A stretch of DNA of 64,000 nucleotides. Origin: Muricea muricata. Taxonomy: Eukaryota; Cnidaria; Anthozoa; Malacalcyonacea; Plexauridae. Each line of letters opens with the position of its first letter. The stretch's first letter is position 1. The DNA lies in NCBI GenBank assembly GCA_963855995.1, contig OY979724.1, positions 12,570,032 to 12,634,031 on the forward strand, read 5' to 3'. Shown here one piece after another: positions 1 through 10,394 of this stretch. The notes under the pieces were generated by a model. That model was given only the letters and a program-made list of their open reading frames with translations, did no database searches and was not told the origin of the DNA. Position numbers and translations under genes: made by a program.

Positions 1-379
1 CTGTCCGCGGAGAGGTGAATTCTCGGCATCAAACAGATTTTTCTTGTCGGGTGGTCCGGATGACTCTGCAATCTAGAAGACAGCAGCCCAGTGAAGATCA
101 CTGTCAGCTAGCTTGCCGAGAAAACGTAGACGCCTAAACCGTCTCCAACAGAGCTACACCCTCCAATGTATTTTATGCAGCACTTTTATCGGTTTTCCAG
201 TCATTGTTGACGCGGGCTTTAGTATGAGTACGATAGATGTTAAGTGTGTGACAGGAGAAACACCCTGGGATGATAAATATGTGTATGTCTTTGTTCTGTA
301 ATATCCAAGTGTTTAGATTAATTTTAATTCTGTTGCAGACACGAGCGTATTTGTTGACTGCAACTGTTTTGTTTTACAG
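1..379. other. Intron/upstream flank of the KDEL receptor gene, no exon recognised
   Basis: The first KDEL-receptor coding exon (the initiator Met and first transmembrane segment, about 30 residues in the family) is not present here, so it should lie left of the window. The stretch ends in a pyrimidine-rich tract and an AG acceptor at 378-379. Short open frames in it do not resemble any family I know. I see no other structure. Confidence 0.5.
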
Positions 380-1703
380 GCATCTCTGGCAAGAGTCAAG
401 TCCTGTTTGCCCTGGTGTTCACAACTCGATATCTGGATCTTTTCTTGACATATATATCACTTTATAATTCCGTTATGAAATGTATATTTATCCTATGTTC
501 CTATGCAACGTGCTATTTGATCTTCGTAAAATTTAAGGCAACGTATGATTCAAATCATGACACTTTCCGAATGGAGTTCATTGTTGTCCCTGTTGCTGGT
601 CTTGCTGTTCTCGTCAATCACACTTTGACAGTGATTGAGGTAAATATACAGCACAAATGGTTTGATTTAGAGTGGGAAAATCTGTTCACAAATTTCCTAA
701 TTGAAAATTTTAAAAGGAATTTTGATTTTGAAAAGTGGAAACATGGGCGAAAACAAGTTATAGTGCTTCCGTAAGAAAGTTGATCAAAATTTGCATCTAC
801 AGTATATTCTTTATTTCACTGCTCCTTTTGAGAAGAAATTATAATAAATATATTTAAACCTGCCATATGTAAATTCCACACAAAACTGATTGTGTCAACC
901 AATCTTCAACATAAGTCTAGCTGATGCACTGTTTTTGCTAAACATTTGCAAAATGGGTGATTTTGTGCTCAAAATCAAGTCCTGTATATATCAACTGATT
1001 AAACAGCAATTGCAATATTGTGTATTTATAAAAATGTTCATAATTTTTCAAATCTTTTAAGGTTTTGTGGACATTTTCCATCTACCTTGAATCACTTGCA
1101 ATTCTGCCACAGCTTTTCATGATCTCGAAGACAGGAGAAGCGGAGACCATTACAAGCCATTACTTGTTTGCGCTTGGTTCATACCGAGCTCTCTACTTGG
1201 CCAACTGGATTTTACGTTATGCCACAGAAGGATTCTATGATCTTATTGCCGTTGTTGCAGGATGTGTGCAGACCGTTCTTTACTGTGATTTCTTTTATCT
1301 GTATATTACTAAAGGTAGGTTTATATCAGGTTGGCAGTATTATGGTGCATCGTCGATACTAGTAATGGTAATGAATATATAGTAATGTGATGGCGAGACT
1401 ATCAAGGTGGTGGTGATGGTAGTGAAGATGGTGGTACTCCGGTTTCCTACCTTAGTAAGAGTTGATGGGGTGGGTTAGGTAATACATGCCGGCAGTAATT
1501 GGCATACCGTGATGACCCCAAACTTGAGGTAAAATTAAGTACTAGAAAAAATGGTTGTGATGGAAGTGGCTATGTTTGTGGTAATGGTATTGTTTGGGAT
1601 GACTACTACATGGTTGTTGTTGTGATGGTGGTGATAACATTCTGACGACTCTCATCTCAATTTTTTAGTTTTGAAAGGGAAATCATTAAAGCTACCAGCG
1701 TAA
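380..1703 (+). CDS. KDELR: ER lumen protein-retaining receptor (KDEL receptor), 5'-partial, three exons
   Basis: This is the multi-pass Golgi/ER receptor that binds C-terminal KDEL-type signals and returns escaped chaperones to the ER in COPI vesicles. Coding exons, all with GT-AG borders, are 380-639 (enters with 2 nt of a split codon), 1062-1314, and a tiny last exon 1669-1703 ending in TAA. The translation is collinear with the ERD2 family: exon 380-639 carries the TTRYLDLF segment (the Arg-Tyr pair of the ligand pocket), FKATYD and the HDTFR loop; exon 1062-1314 carries [32 protein letters not shown], an NWI-R motif, DLIAVVAG and CDFFYLY. The last exon gives the cytosolic tail [11 protein letters not shown]. 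Only the first ~31 residues are missing. The tail keeps spaced lysines but differs from the vertebrate KKLSLPA ending by an apparent Ser/Lys exchange. The 1315-1668 intron is rich in GGT/GAT simple repeats and holds a short SINE-core match near 1433-1450. Very sure of the family; paralogue number cannot be assigned. Confidence 0.96.
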
Positions 1704-2639
1704 GAAGCTTTGTGACTGCCATGTAGACTTGATGAGAATACTCTATTACATTCTATGAATTGTATGTTAACGATAGCAACAAAAGAATCTAAAACGAATT
1801 CCATTGTTTGCCTTGCACTTTAGGTCTTTATGCATTCTCAATTCTTTTGCCTTTCTTAAAGTGTTTGTTCATGTGCAGTGAAAATTTTATAAAGCAGTTA
1901 GAAATTTTAGTTAAACTTGATTGTTTCTGGAGATTTCATTGAAGTGTTTTGGGGCTCACAAAATTTTAAATTATAAGCTCAGTCTGAAGTAAATTAGGAC
2001 AGTCATTGAACTTGAGTTTAAGTTTAGATTTGTTGGTGTCTCACAGGGCAACTATTTGCTAATGCCTAATGCAGAGCAACTGAAAAATTGTGATATTTCA
2101 CTCTACCTTGTTAAAAAGTAAGTACCAAGGTATGTGCTGCCCTTAAAATGCTTCTTGAATCTGTCTGTGATAGTGAACATTTTAAACAAAAATAAATAAT
2201 AAAATAAGAATTTATAATCACAAAGGATTTGTTTGGAATGGCTTGAAGCATTGAATGGAAATCTGAGAATCATCCAGTACTGTTACACTTTCATTTATCA
2301 AAGTAGAAATGACCAACCGTCTGAGTTGTCAATGTTTTTTTTTTGAAACTCCAGGAATTGAGAATTGTTTGTACTTGGTGAAACTAGAAAATGTTTGGAA
2401 ATTTGATTTTTTCCCAATGTTTCCTTGTTTGCTTGAAGTAGGGTTAGTGTTCTGGGAAAAAGAAAAACTGTTCTAGAAGATTTTATATTGGCATTAATAT
2501 CATAAAAAGCTGGTTGTGAATGCAAATATTGCCGCTAATTATTACAGCTGTGTCAGAGTTATTAATAAATATAGGGTTTTACAAACTTCAATTTCTGTGA
2601 AATATTTTTGTGTGCTTTAGCAATGTGCCCAGCCTCATT
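1704..2639 (+). other. KDEL receptor 3' flank / probable 3' UTR
   Basis: AT-rich non-coding DNA follows the stop codon. Overlapping AATAAA-type hexamers around 2189-2208 are reasonable polyadenylation signals about 490 bp after the stop; another AATAAA lies near 2563. No coding potential recognised. Confidence 0.4.
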
Positions 2640-2817
2640 TTTTAGTATAAATTTCCAGGTGACTACTCATTTTCCTGCATTCTGATTGGTCAAGATTCCC
2701 TGTCTCTGAAGTCATAGTCACTGGCCAGTGACTATTGATACAGTGATAAATTTGAAGTGAATAAATTAGAATTTGTGTTAAATATTATTTGTACACGCCT
2801 GGAAATTTATACTAAAA
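2640..2817. mobile_element. Short inverted-repeat element (MITE-like), 178 bp
   Basis: A 20-bp sequence at 2640-2659 (TTTTAGTATAAATTTCCAGG) reappears as its exact reverse complement at 2798-2817. The interior is non-coding. No target duplication is obvious, so the superfamily is open. Confidence 0.65.
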
Positions 2818-2841
2818 TTTTTAGTTGTCTCAGGCTTGGTG

Positions 2842-2886
2842 TTACAAGCCTATGTTCACTTCAGCCCATAAAATATAGGCTTGTAA
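2842..2886. repeat. Perfect-stem hairpin
   Basis: TTACAAGCCTAT at 2842-2853 pairs with ATAGGCTTGTAA at 2875-2886, leaving a 21-nt loop. It lies just right of the inverted-repeat element and may be part of a larger fold-back (the CAGGC-type motifs around it are also partly inverted). Confidence 0.5.
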
Positions 2887-3136
2887 TCACCTTGCCTCAG
2901 GCAAGTAATTGTTAAAGATAGGTTACAGACTGAGTGTCTGACTCGTCTCCAGTCGCTCATCCCGCGTTGGATGATGGGAATGGGTAAGCTTATTCAGCAT
3001 TTCTGCCCGTAAATTAGGCTAGCTGTGGAAGAGTCAGACGCATGGTCAGACGTAACTGAATCATTGATCTGTATAATACTGGATCACGCATTTAATGACA
3101 TCAAGTGAAGCCAGCAGAAATGACGAAACTGACGAA

Positions 3137-3906
3137 ATTTTTTCCCAAATTTTTTTTCAAAATTTTTTCCTGAATTTTTTTTCAAGATTTTTTCCCAAAT
3201 TTTTTTTTTAAATTTTTTCCCGAATTTTTGTCAAAATTTTATCCCGAGTTTTTTTTAAAGTTTTTTTTCCCAATTTTTTTTTTCAAAATTTTTTCCCGGA
3301 TTTTTTGTCAAAATTTTTTCCCAATATTTTTGTCAATTTTTTTCAAAATTTTTTCCAGAATTTTTTGTCAAAATTTTTTCCCGAATTTTTTTTAGAATTT
3401 GTTTTCCCAATTTTTTTTTCAAAATTTTTTCCAAAACTTTTTGTCAAAATTTTTTCCTGAATTTTTGTCAAAATTTTTTCCCGAATTTTTTTTCCCGAAT
3501 TTTTTCCCGAATTCTTTTCAAATTCTCTTTCCCAATTTTTTTTTCAAATTATTTTTCCAAATTTTCCAAAAATTTTCCATTTAGAAAAAAAATTTGGGAA
3601 AAAAATTTGAAAAAAAATTTGGGAAAAAATTTGAAAAAAAAATTGGGAGAAAAAAATTGAAAAAAATTCGGGAAAAAATTTTGAAAAAAAAATTGGGAAA
3701 ATTTCAGGGGAGAATTGATTAGTATGCCCAGCCATCTTGACCACCAGACAACGATAAGCAATCCCTGGCGAAAATTTGTTCATGAAGTCATGAACTTTCA
3801 TGGTCTGTTCATGAACAAATTTTTTTTTTCAAAATTTTTTCCCAATTTTTTGTCAAAATTTTTTCCTGAATTTTTTTCAAGATTTTTTCCCAAATTTTTT
3901 TTCAAC
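3137..3906. repeat. T-rich low-complexity array (left copy)
   Basis: The motif alternates T-runs with CCC, CAAA, CCGAA or GTCAA every ~12-25 bp, then flips to its A-rich complement at ~3590-3700, then returns. A conserved ~110-bp non-T block (3712-3820, with nested TTCATGAA/TCATGAAC palindromes) is embedded. The same array and block occur at 56.6-58.5 kb in the same orientation. Phe-rich open frames on both strands are composition artefacts. Confidence 0.85.
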
Positions 3907-4114
3907 ATGAGAATCCGCACGATGTGGGAAACAATTATTGGTAAAGGTGTAGGTAACCATAGTATCATGTCCAAATTGATGAATTGATGACATTTATTTA
4001 AATGAATTATTTTTTACCTATTTGTAATAGTACCCATATAAAACCACTTCGTTTAAATATTAATATTTGGAATAATGAAGCTTATAACTGCGTATTAAAT
4101 ATCTGACATTATTA

Positions 4115-4495
4115 TTGTCACATTATATCCAGAAAACGCGCGCCAATTTTAAACATTGCACGCGAATACTGCATTCGAGGCGCATCAAACAGAGAATGTT
4201 CAAGCAAGTATATTCGCACTGTTTGGACAAAACAAAGCGTTGGTACGCGTACAATAAATTGCTTTTCGGTTACCAAAAAAATCGTAGCCCTGAATGTTGC
4301 AAGGCATTCAAATGCTTTCCAACAGAGGTCAAGAAGGTCAAACTTGCAGAATTGCGAGACGGTGACGGTCAACTGCGTCAAGTTTTAGAATCACGAATTT
4401 GGCGTAGGGTTACATGTAGAGGTCTACAGCGCTACAAGGAAATATCACTTCCTGTTATGAATACACCAAACTCTACACTTATTTGCATATCTTAA
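4115..4495 (+). CDS. Unassigned 126-codon open frame, possible exon or gene fragment
   Basis: I do not recognise this protein. The frame is richer in GC and CpG than its surroundings. It is strongly basic in its first half (Arg/Lys/His/Cys rich), contains KRWYAYNKLLFGYQKNRS and then a mixed-charge stretch KKVKLAELRDGDGQLRQVLE. It ends at TAA 4493-4495. The bases just upstream (TATATCCAG at about 4124-4132) could be a splice acceptor, which would make this an internal or terminal exon rather than a gene starting at the ATG. No neighbouring exon was found. It could also be a decayed mobile-element gene or chance. Confidence 0.25.
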   Translation: MSHYIQKTRANFKHCTRILHSRRIKQRMFKQVYSHCLDKTKRWYAYNKLLFGYQKNRSPECCKAFKCFPTEVKKVKLAELRDGDGQLRQVLESRIWRRVTCRGLQRYKEISLPVMNTPNSTLICIS

Positions 4496-5178
4496 AACGC
4501 GACGGGTCTAACTTCGGCAAATATTACAGTCTATTCTGCGCATCAGTATATCATATTTTGCAATTTGCCTATTAGTATATAATATTTAGTACATTTTTTC
4601 ATGAAAATACTATATGTTCATATACTTTACCTGTTCGCAATTCATGTCTTGAGTTAACTGATCAAATCTGCGACCAAATAAGTATAATTATCCGAACATT
4701 ATAGTCAGATTGAACTGAACACAGTCGAGCGAATTTCAAAGCAAGCTTTGTGTGTGTTCCATTATAAAGAACTTAGCAGAGACTCCTGTGTCAGAAAGAT
4801 GCAGTCATCTTTTGCTGACAGGTTAAGAAGATGTAGTCATCTTTGCTTAATCAGTTGACGCGAAGTCTTTGTAATGAAAATTATAATATGTAATAAGTGA
4901 GTATAGGCCATATGTTATTGTGGTATGCACGGAAAAAGTATGAATTTTATTGCATTATATATAGCTAGTATATACCTGAAAGCAAACTATTACAATTAAG
5001 TCACTAACTCTCTTAATGCACCGGATATATGGTTAATCCATAGGACTGCATTTACCACGTATATTCTGAAAACTATTAACAGTAGCTGGATGCGTGTTTT
5101 TATCCAGATATTATTTCAGACAAAATTTGTTCAAAAACCAACAACAGAAACCAAGGCATGGTTACTAAGCTAAACGCG
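4496..5178. other. AT-rich intergenic DNA, nothing recognised
   Basis: Read on both strands; no gene, RNA or clear repeat seen. It includes two near-copies of an ATGCAGTCATCTTTGCT-like phrase about 30 bp apart at ~4800-4850, a minor local duplication. Confidence 0.4.
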
Positions 5179-5186
5179 ATCAAAGG

Positions 5187-5657
5187 CAGGGTTGGCAGTT
5201 TGGCCTATTAGAGGCCAAATAACTCGATTTTGGCTTCTTTTTTTCTTGCTTGGCCTCAAAAAAAAAGTTTGGCTTTTTGGCTACTTTTTGGCCTCTTTCT
5301 ACTTCAAAGTAATGCTTGGAAAATGTTTCGATCTTAGTTTGATTATATATGTTTAATCGTCATAATAATGTAGGTGTACTAATTGTGATATCAAAGGCAT
5401 TTAGTATTCATGAGGACTTTTAGTATATATGAGGATTATTTAGAATTCATGGAATAAATTAGTTGTGCTACGCAGTACACCAGACATCGCACTGGTTGTA
5501 AAAGAAAAGCTGAACAGTGTCAATACCCAAAACTATTAGTAATGAGTTTGCGATAAATTTGGGCTTTTTAGCATTTAGTTTGGCCTCTTTTGGTCGATTT
5601 TGGCCTCTTTTTGCATAGCTATTTGGCTCCAAGCATGCGCAGGACCTACCAACCCTG
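5187..5657. mobile_element. hAT-type non-autonomous element with 8-bp target duplication
   Basis: The termini are CAGGGTTGG at 5187 and CCAACCCTG at 5649-5657. They are flanked by the direct repeat ATCAAAGG (5179-5186 and 5658-5665). CAGGG-type ends with an 8-bp duplication are diagnostic of the hAT superfamily. The 471-bp interior has no transposase. It is rich in a TTTGGCCTC phrase that recurs many times near both ends, probably subterminal repeats. Confidence 0.88.
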
Positions 5658-5685
5658 ATCAAAGGTACTGGTAAGTAATTTCAAC

Positions 5686-5811
5686 ATGGCTTCCTTTTCT
5701 AACAAGAGTCAAAATATGAATATGGAAGATATTGGATGATATGGATTAGATATGGATGAGCTTTCTAATAATGAGGGCTTGAATATTCATGAATCGACGG
5801 AAAGTAGCGAG
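5686..5811 (+). pseudogene. Possible first exon with one in-frame stop
   Basis: From ATG at 5686 the frame runs 42 codons to a good donor (GAG|GTAAAT at 5811/5812) with one interruption, TGA at codon 18. The peptide starts MASFSNKSQ and is Asp/Glu/Asn/Ser rich after the stop. A downstream exon was not found. The pattern (ATG, single stop, splice donor) suggests a decayed first exon, perhaps of a mobile-element gene, but chance is possible. It lies just outside the hAT element's right target duplication. Confidence 0.25.
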
Positions 5812-8446
5812 GTAAATAGAATTGGTAATATTTTTCCTGAGTACAGACTGTACGACTACGTGGTTTGTTTAAGAATTTCACCAGTTTAATATACGTACGG
5901 ATATTGGATGATATTAATAATATTAAAATGGTGCGCGGAGTCGCAGAGATACCAGATTTATTTCGAGTGTTGAACATGATATCCTAAGAGTGAGTGCAGC
6001 GAACGAGGGCATTTCCTAGCACCATGTATTTTTCTGTTTATTATATAAACTACAGTGTTTTCTACTAATATAAAACATCCAGAAGCTATTAGTTGATTGT
6101 TTGAAAAGCGATAATTTTCACATGTCATGATCTCACATTTGAGATTATCAATTTTATCAGTGCTGGAAATCTTTATGAAGCACTGTACTTTAAACAATAA
6201 GTATTGATAGACTATAGTCTGTCTAGTCACGAAGGTTAGTAATTCATTGCATGTAGTGATCATGTGATGGCAAACAGGCAGGTAAAAATTCGAGATTGTA
6301 TTCAACCTACAATTATAGTCCTATATAAAACCCACAAGTAAGTCTCTTTTGACTTTATTTTGTAATCAGCCGGTATGGTCTGGAAAGTATGGCAACTAGC
6401 CACTCAAGAATTTTTGTTGTGTTCAGGTTTGCATACTTGGCTTAATACTGAATATGGTGAATATGGCCAGTGCTAGGTATCTAACATGCACACTGAAGTG
6501 CATTTGACACAGATTTGCACAGTGTACATTTGAAATTTTTGAAACCCGAGATCTTGTTAAAAACAGCCATACTTTCCAGTCTAGATCATCAGTCTACAGT
6601 ATCTGACTGCCTATCAAAGTGGATTGTTTGTACTGCACAGCCAAGATACAGTATTGGGCTGCAATTTTGATGTCTTCTAATAAATTTTCTATTAAATGTC
6701 TTCTATTAAATTGCCTATATTTTAGTCCCTATATATTTTCTATTAAGTATTTTAAATCTCAGCACATAATCTTTCCAGTCTGGACTGCAGGTTCATAAAC
6801 ATGAAAATTTTCGAACAATCAACATTATTGATTTCTTGTGGGTACAAGACTGTTGTTTGAAACATTTGAAAATGTGAAAATAATGCAACCGACTGTGGCT
6901 AGTTTGAAAATAAGCTAGTTAAGTGGACTATTTTTTATCACTCCCTGTATACTATTCTTCTGCCCATGCCATCTTTTTGCAACATTCAGTAACTGTCTTA
7001 TTAAGGTTAAGTTAACATTATCTAGCCATCCACAGAAGTTTAATGTTTATTTAATCAGAAATCTTTAGTAATGTTTGGTCACTATATACTTTGGAACTTC
7101 AGTATTAGTAGAGAATAGCCAACAATAAGTCTCACTCATGTTGGGACCTATATGTTTTTGTCTCCTTGGCTGTGACAATGCCATCATTCTAGCAGCTAAA
7201 CCTGGGGCATAAAAAACGTTTGAAAAACTTCATGAGATTTAGTCTGTGCAGAGATTGTGCAGAATGGAAATATATGAGCATGCACCCCCCCCCCCAATTA
7301 TCAGTAATTAATATTTGATAATTATTTTTAGTCTCTGAGGCTGAGAAACAAATTCACACAATTGCCTGCATGGTAAATATTGTTTGGCCGGACCAACATT
7401 TCAGTCCTGTAAAGTATGCATTCACCAAAGGATCTGGCCTGCACAGTCATATTTGGACAATTCAGTCATCCACGAAAATGCACAACATAAATTCCAACAA
7501 AACGTCTGGAAGCTGTTTTAGGAAAAGAAAGGAACTTTAAAAAGACACACAATGGATGTGCTGTAAAGCCATGGATTAAGGATAAACAGATGTGCAACTG
7601 GATACGTGCCAGTCTCTCATGTTCTATGCTAATATACGACGTCATATCCACGAACCATGAAAGTGTTCATAAAATCGTCAATTAATTGACATTTCTCTTT
7701 CAAATTCGTTATAAACTTTGGCTTGTGTACTCGCCAGTATACTGCGCATATGACTTGGTTTTTGTTGGCAGCATGAGCATCAGTAAAATAAAAAGGGATA
7801 ACGTTTCCAGTGAATTTTGCGAAAAAATGCTGAAAGAATTTTCTTTAAATTTGTTTTTGTTCCGACGCACATTTCGGTACTGTTGATTTCTTTGTTTTTT
7901 AACCGTGTGCTTATGTTCATCTTCCTAGTCAAAGTCAGGTCTAATTAAATGTTCATTTATCTTATACTAAATATACCGTAATTAGTCAAACGAATACGGT
8001 TTTTGTTAATAATAGAATTTAATAAATAATTTCTTCTTATCTTGTGTTCAGATTTATTTATAAATCAAAATACAATATAATAATCTTATTACGAAAAACA
8101 GTGCATGTAACATATATTTTTGCTAACCTCATACATATATTATTCAATTTTCAACATACCTTTTTCTCGCTACTAGCCTAGTACTCACTCTTAAGCGCTT
8201 AAGATAATATTCTCCCTCTCCAAAATGCATGGTTACATAAATGTAGTTGTATACAAGACCGAATTTTGGGAGAGGTGCGCGCCTCCTCTGGGAATAGGAG
8301 AGGTGCACACCTCCCCAAAAAAACCCCCACATTCCCTTACAATTTCTCCAAAATCTGGCCTTGGTTATATGTTAACTCGGTTTTTGCATGCATGCCACTT
8401 GATTTCTTATCTTTACTTCAAAGTTCAAATGGTCATTGTGGCCATG
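5812..8446. other. AT-rich intergenic DNA with weak repeats
   Basis: No gene is supported. A TCTGGAAAGTATGGC phrase near 6378 is inverted near 6570 (GCCATACTTTCCAGTCT), suggesting a degraded inverted-repeat element at about 6373-6587. A C13 homopolymer lies near 7286. A short GAGAGGTGCGC/GAGAGGTGCAC duplication occurs at ~8270-8315. Several short open frames have no recognisable protein character. Confidence 0.4.
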
Positions 8447-8955
8447 CATGTGTCTTTAGTATTGGAAAATGTTATTATAAGGATTGAAATTATTGTTTTC
8501 AGAGATTTTATGACTTTGGTTAGATAGGAACAAATTTTGTCATTGTTTAACCAAGCCTATTATTACACGAATTATTATTTAGTGTTTGAAAATGTTATTA
8601 TAAAGATTGAAATTATTGTCGTTTTCAGAGATTTTATGACTGGTTGAATAGGAACAAATTTTGTGATTATTTAAGCAAGCCTATTATTGCACGAATTATT
8701 GTGTTTTTAATATTTAAAAATGTTATTATAAGGGCTGCTGTATTGTTTTCAGAGATTTTACGACTTTGGTTAAATAGGAACAAATTTTGTCATTATTTAA
8801 CCAAGCCTATTATTACACGAATTATTGGGTCTTTAGTGTTGGAAAATGTTATTATAAGGATTGAAATTACTGTTTTCAGAGATTTTATGAGTTTGGTTAA
8901 ACATGATCAAATTTTGTCATTATTTAACCAAGCCTATTATTACACGAATTATTGA
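8447..8955 (+). repeat. ~128-bp tandem array, outer block (forward orientation)
   Basis: About four copies of a unit containing TTATAAGGATTGAAATT, TTTTCAGAGATTTTATGA, TAGGAACAAATTTTGTCATT and AACCAAGCCTATTATTACAC. The copies differ by scattered substitutions. At 8955/8956 the orientation flips abruptly. Open frames across it shift between units and are not coding. Confidence 0.9.
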
Positions 8956-10190
8956 TCATGTTTAATCAAAGTCATAAAATCTCTGAAAACAATACAGCAG
9001 TCCTTATAATAACATTTTTAAACACTAAAGACACAATAATTCGTGTAATAATAGGCTTGGTTAAACAATGACAAAATTTGTACATATTTAACCAAAGTTA
9101 TAAAATCTCTGAAAACAGTAACTTCAATCCTTATAACAACATTTTTAAACATTAAAGACACAATAATTCGTGTAATAATAGGCTTGGTTAAATAATGACA
9201 AAATTTGATCATGTTTAACCAAACTCATAAAATCTCTGAAAACAATACAGCACTAACAGCAGCCCTTACAACAACATTTTCCAACACTAAAGACACAATA
9301 ATTCGTGTAATAATAGCTTCGTTAAACAATGACAAAATTTGTACATATTTAACCAAAGTTATAAAATCTCTGAAAACAGTAACTTCAATCCTTACAATAA
9401 CATTTTCCAACACTAAAGACACAATAATTCGTGCAATAATAGGCTTGGTTAAATAATCACAAAAATTGTTCCTATTCAACCAAAGTCATAAAATCTCTGA
9501 AAACAATAATTTCAATCCTTATAATAACATTTTCAAACACTAAATACATAATAATTCGTGTAATAATAGGCTTGGTTAAATAATGGCAAAATTTGTTCCT
9601 ATTTAACCAAAGTCGTAAAATCTCTGAAAACAGTAACTTCAATCCTTATAATAACATTTTCCAACACTAAAGACTCAATAATTCGTGTAATAATGGGCTT
9701 GGTTAAACAATGACCAAATTTGTACATATTTAACCAAAGTTATAAAATCTCTGAAAACAGTAACTTCAATCCTTATAATAACATTTTTAAACATAAAAGA
9801 CAAAATAATTCGTGTAATAATGGGCTTGGTCAAACATTGACAAAATTTGTACATATTTAACCAAAGTTATAAAATCTCTGAAAACAGTAACTTCAATCCT
9901 TATAATAACATTTTCCAACACTAAAGACACAATAATTCGTGTAATAATAGGCTTGGTTAAATGATGACAAAATTTGTTCCTATTTAACCAAAGTCGTAAA
10001 ATCTCTGAAAACAATAATTTCAATCCTAATAATAACATTTTCAAACACTAAACACATAATAATTCGTGTAATAATAGGCTTGGTTAAATAATGACAAGAT
10101 TTGTTCCTATTCAACCAGTCATAAAATCTTTGAAAACGACAATAATTTCAATCCTTATAATAACATTTTCAAACACTAAATACATAATAA
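8956..10190 (-). repeat. ~128-bp tandem array, inner block (reverse orientation)
   Basis: About nine to ten copies of the same unit, reverse-complemented (recurring phrase TAATAATAGGCTTGGTTAAA, roughly every 124-130 bp). Its two units nearest 10190 match, in mirror image, the two units just right of 54550. Its outermost unit, next to 8956, matches the third right-hand unit, so internal units were gained on the left or lost on the right. Confidence 0.9.
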
Positions 10191-10294
10191 TTACTCCGCC
10201 TGCCGTAGGCGAGGCGGAGTTTTAAATTCGCCCCGTTTCTGTTTTTTTTTTTTTTTTTTATTTTTTTTCGGTGTCAGAAGTCGGTGCAGCGCTC
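10191..10294. repeat. Outer edge of the giant palindrome, left side
   Basis: This begins with the GC-rich hairpin CTCCGCCTGCCGTAGGCGAG plus GCGGAG (about 10195-10220), then AAATTCGCCCCGTTTCTG, a long T-run (~10242-10268) and CGGTGTCAGAAGTCGGTGCA. The reverse complement of the whole block lies at about 54448-54550. It is the natural continuation of the arm that resumes at 26008, separated from it by the 15.7-kb insertion. Confidence 0.9.
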
Positions 10295-10394
10295 GGTAGA
10301 TACTTTAAGTGACCCCCCATTATAATGTATCAGCATAGTTTATATACTAACATATACTTAAACATACATAGATATCCTTAGTACTCCTTAGCCC
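10295..10394 (+). repeat. Left terminal inverted repeat of the satellite transposon
   Basis: About 100 bp of unique sequence with a C6 tract and a TA-rich middle. It grades into the satellite through CCTTAGTACTCCTTAGCC. It is identical by eye to the reverse complement of 25900-25999. Confidence 0.93.

Noticed and set aside
3399..3987. Phe-rich open frames on both strands in the left T-rich array
   Set aside because: They exist in several frames on both strands and follow directly from T/A runs; the same applies to 56446-58440.
8225..10044. Open frames in the 128-bp array (repeated NRNKFCHYLTKPIITRIIV-like peptide)
   Set aside because: The unit is not a stable multiple of three, frames shift from unit to unit and appear on both strands.
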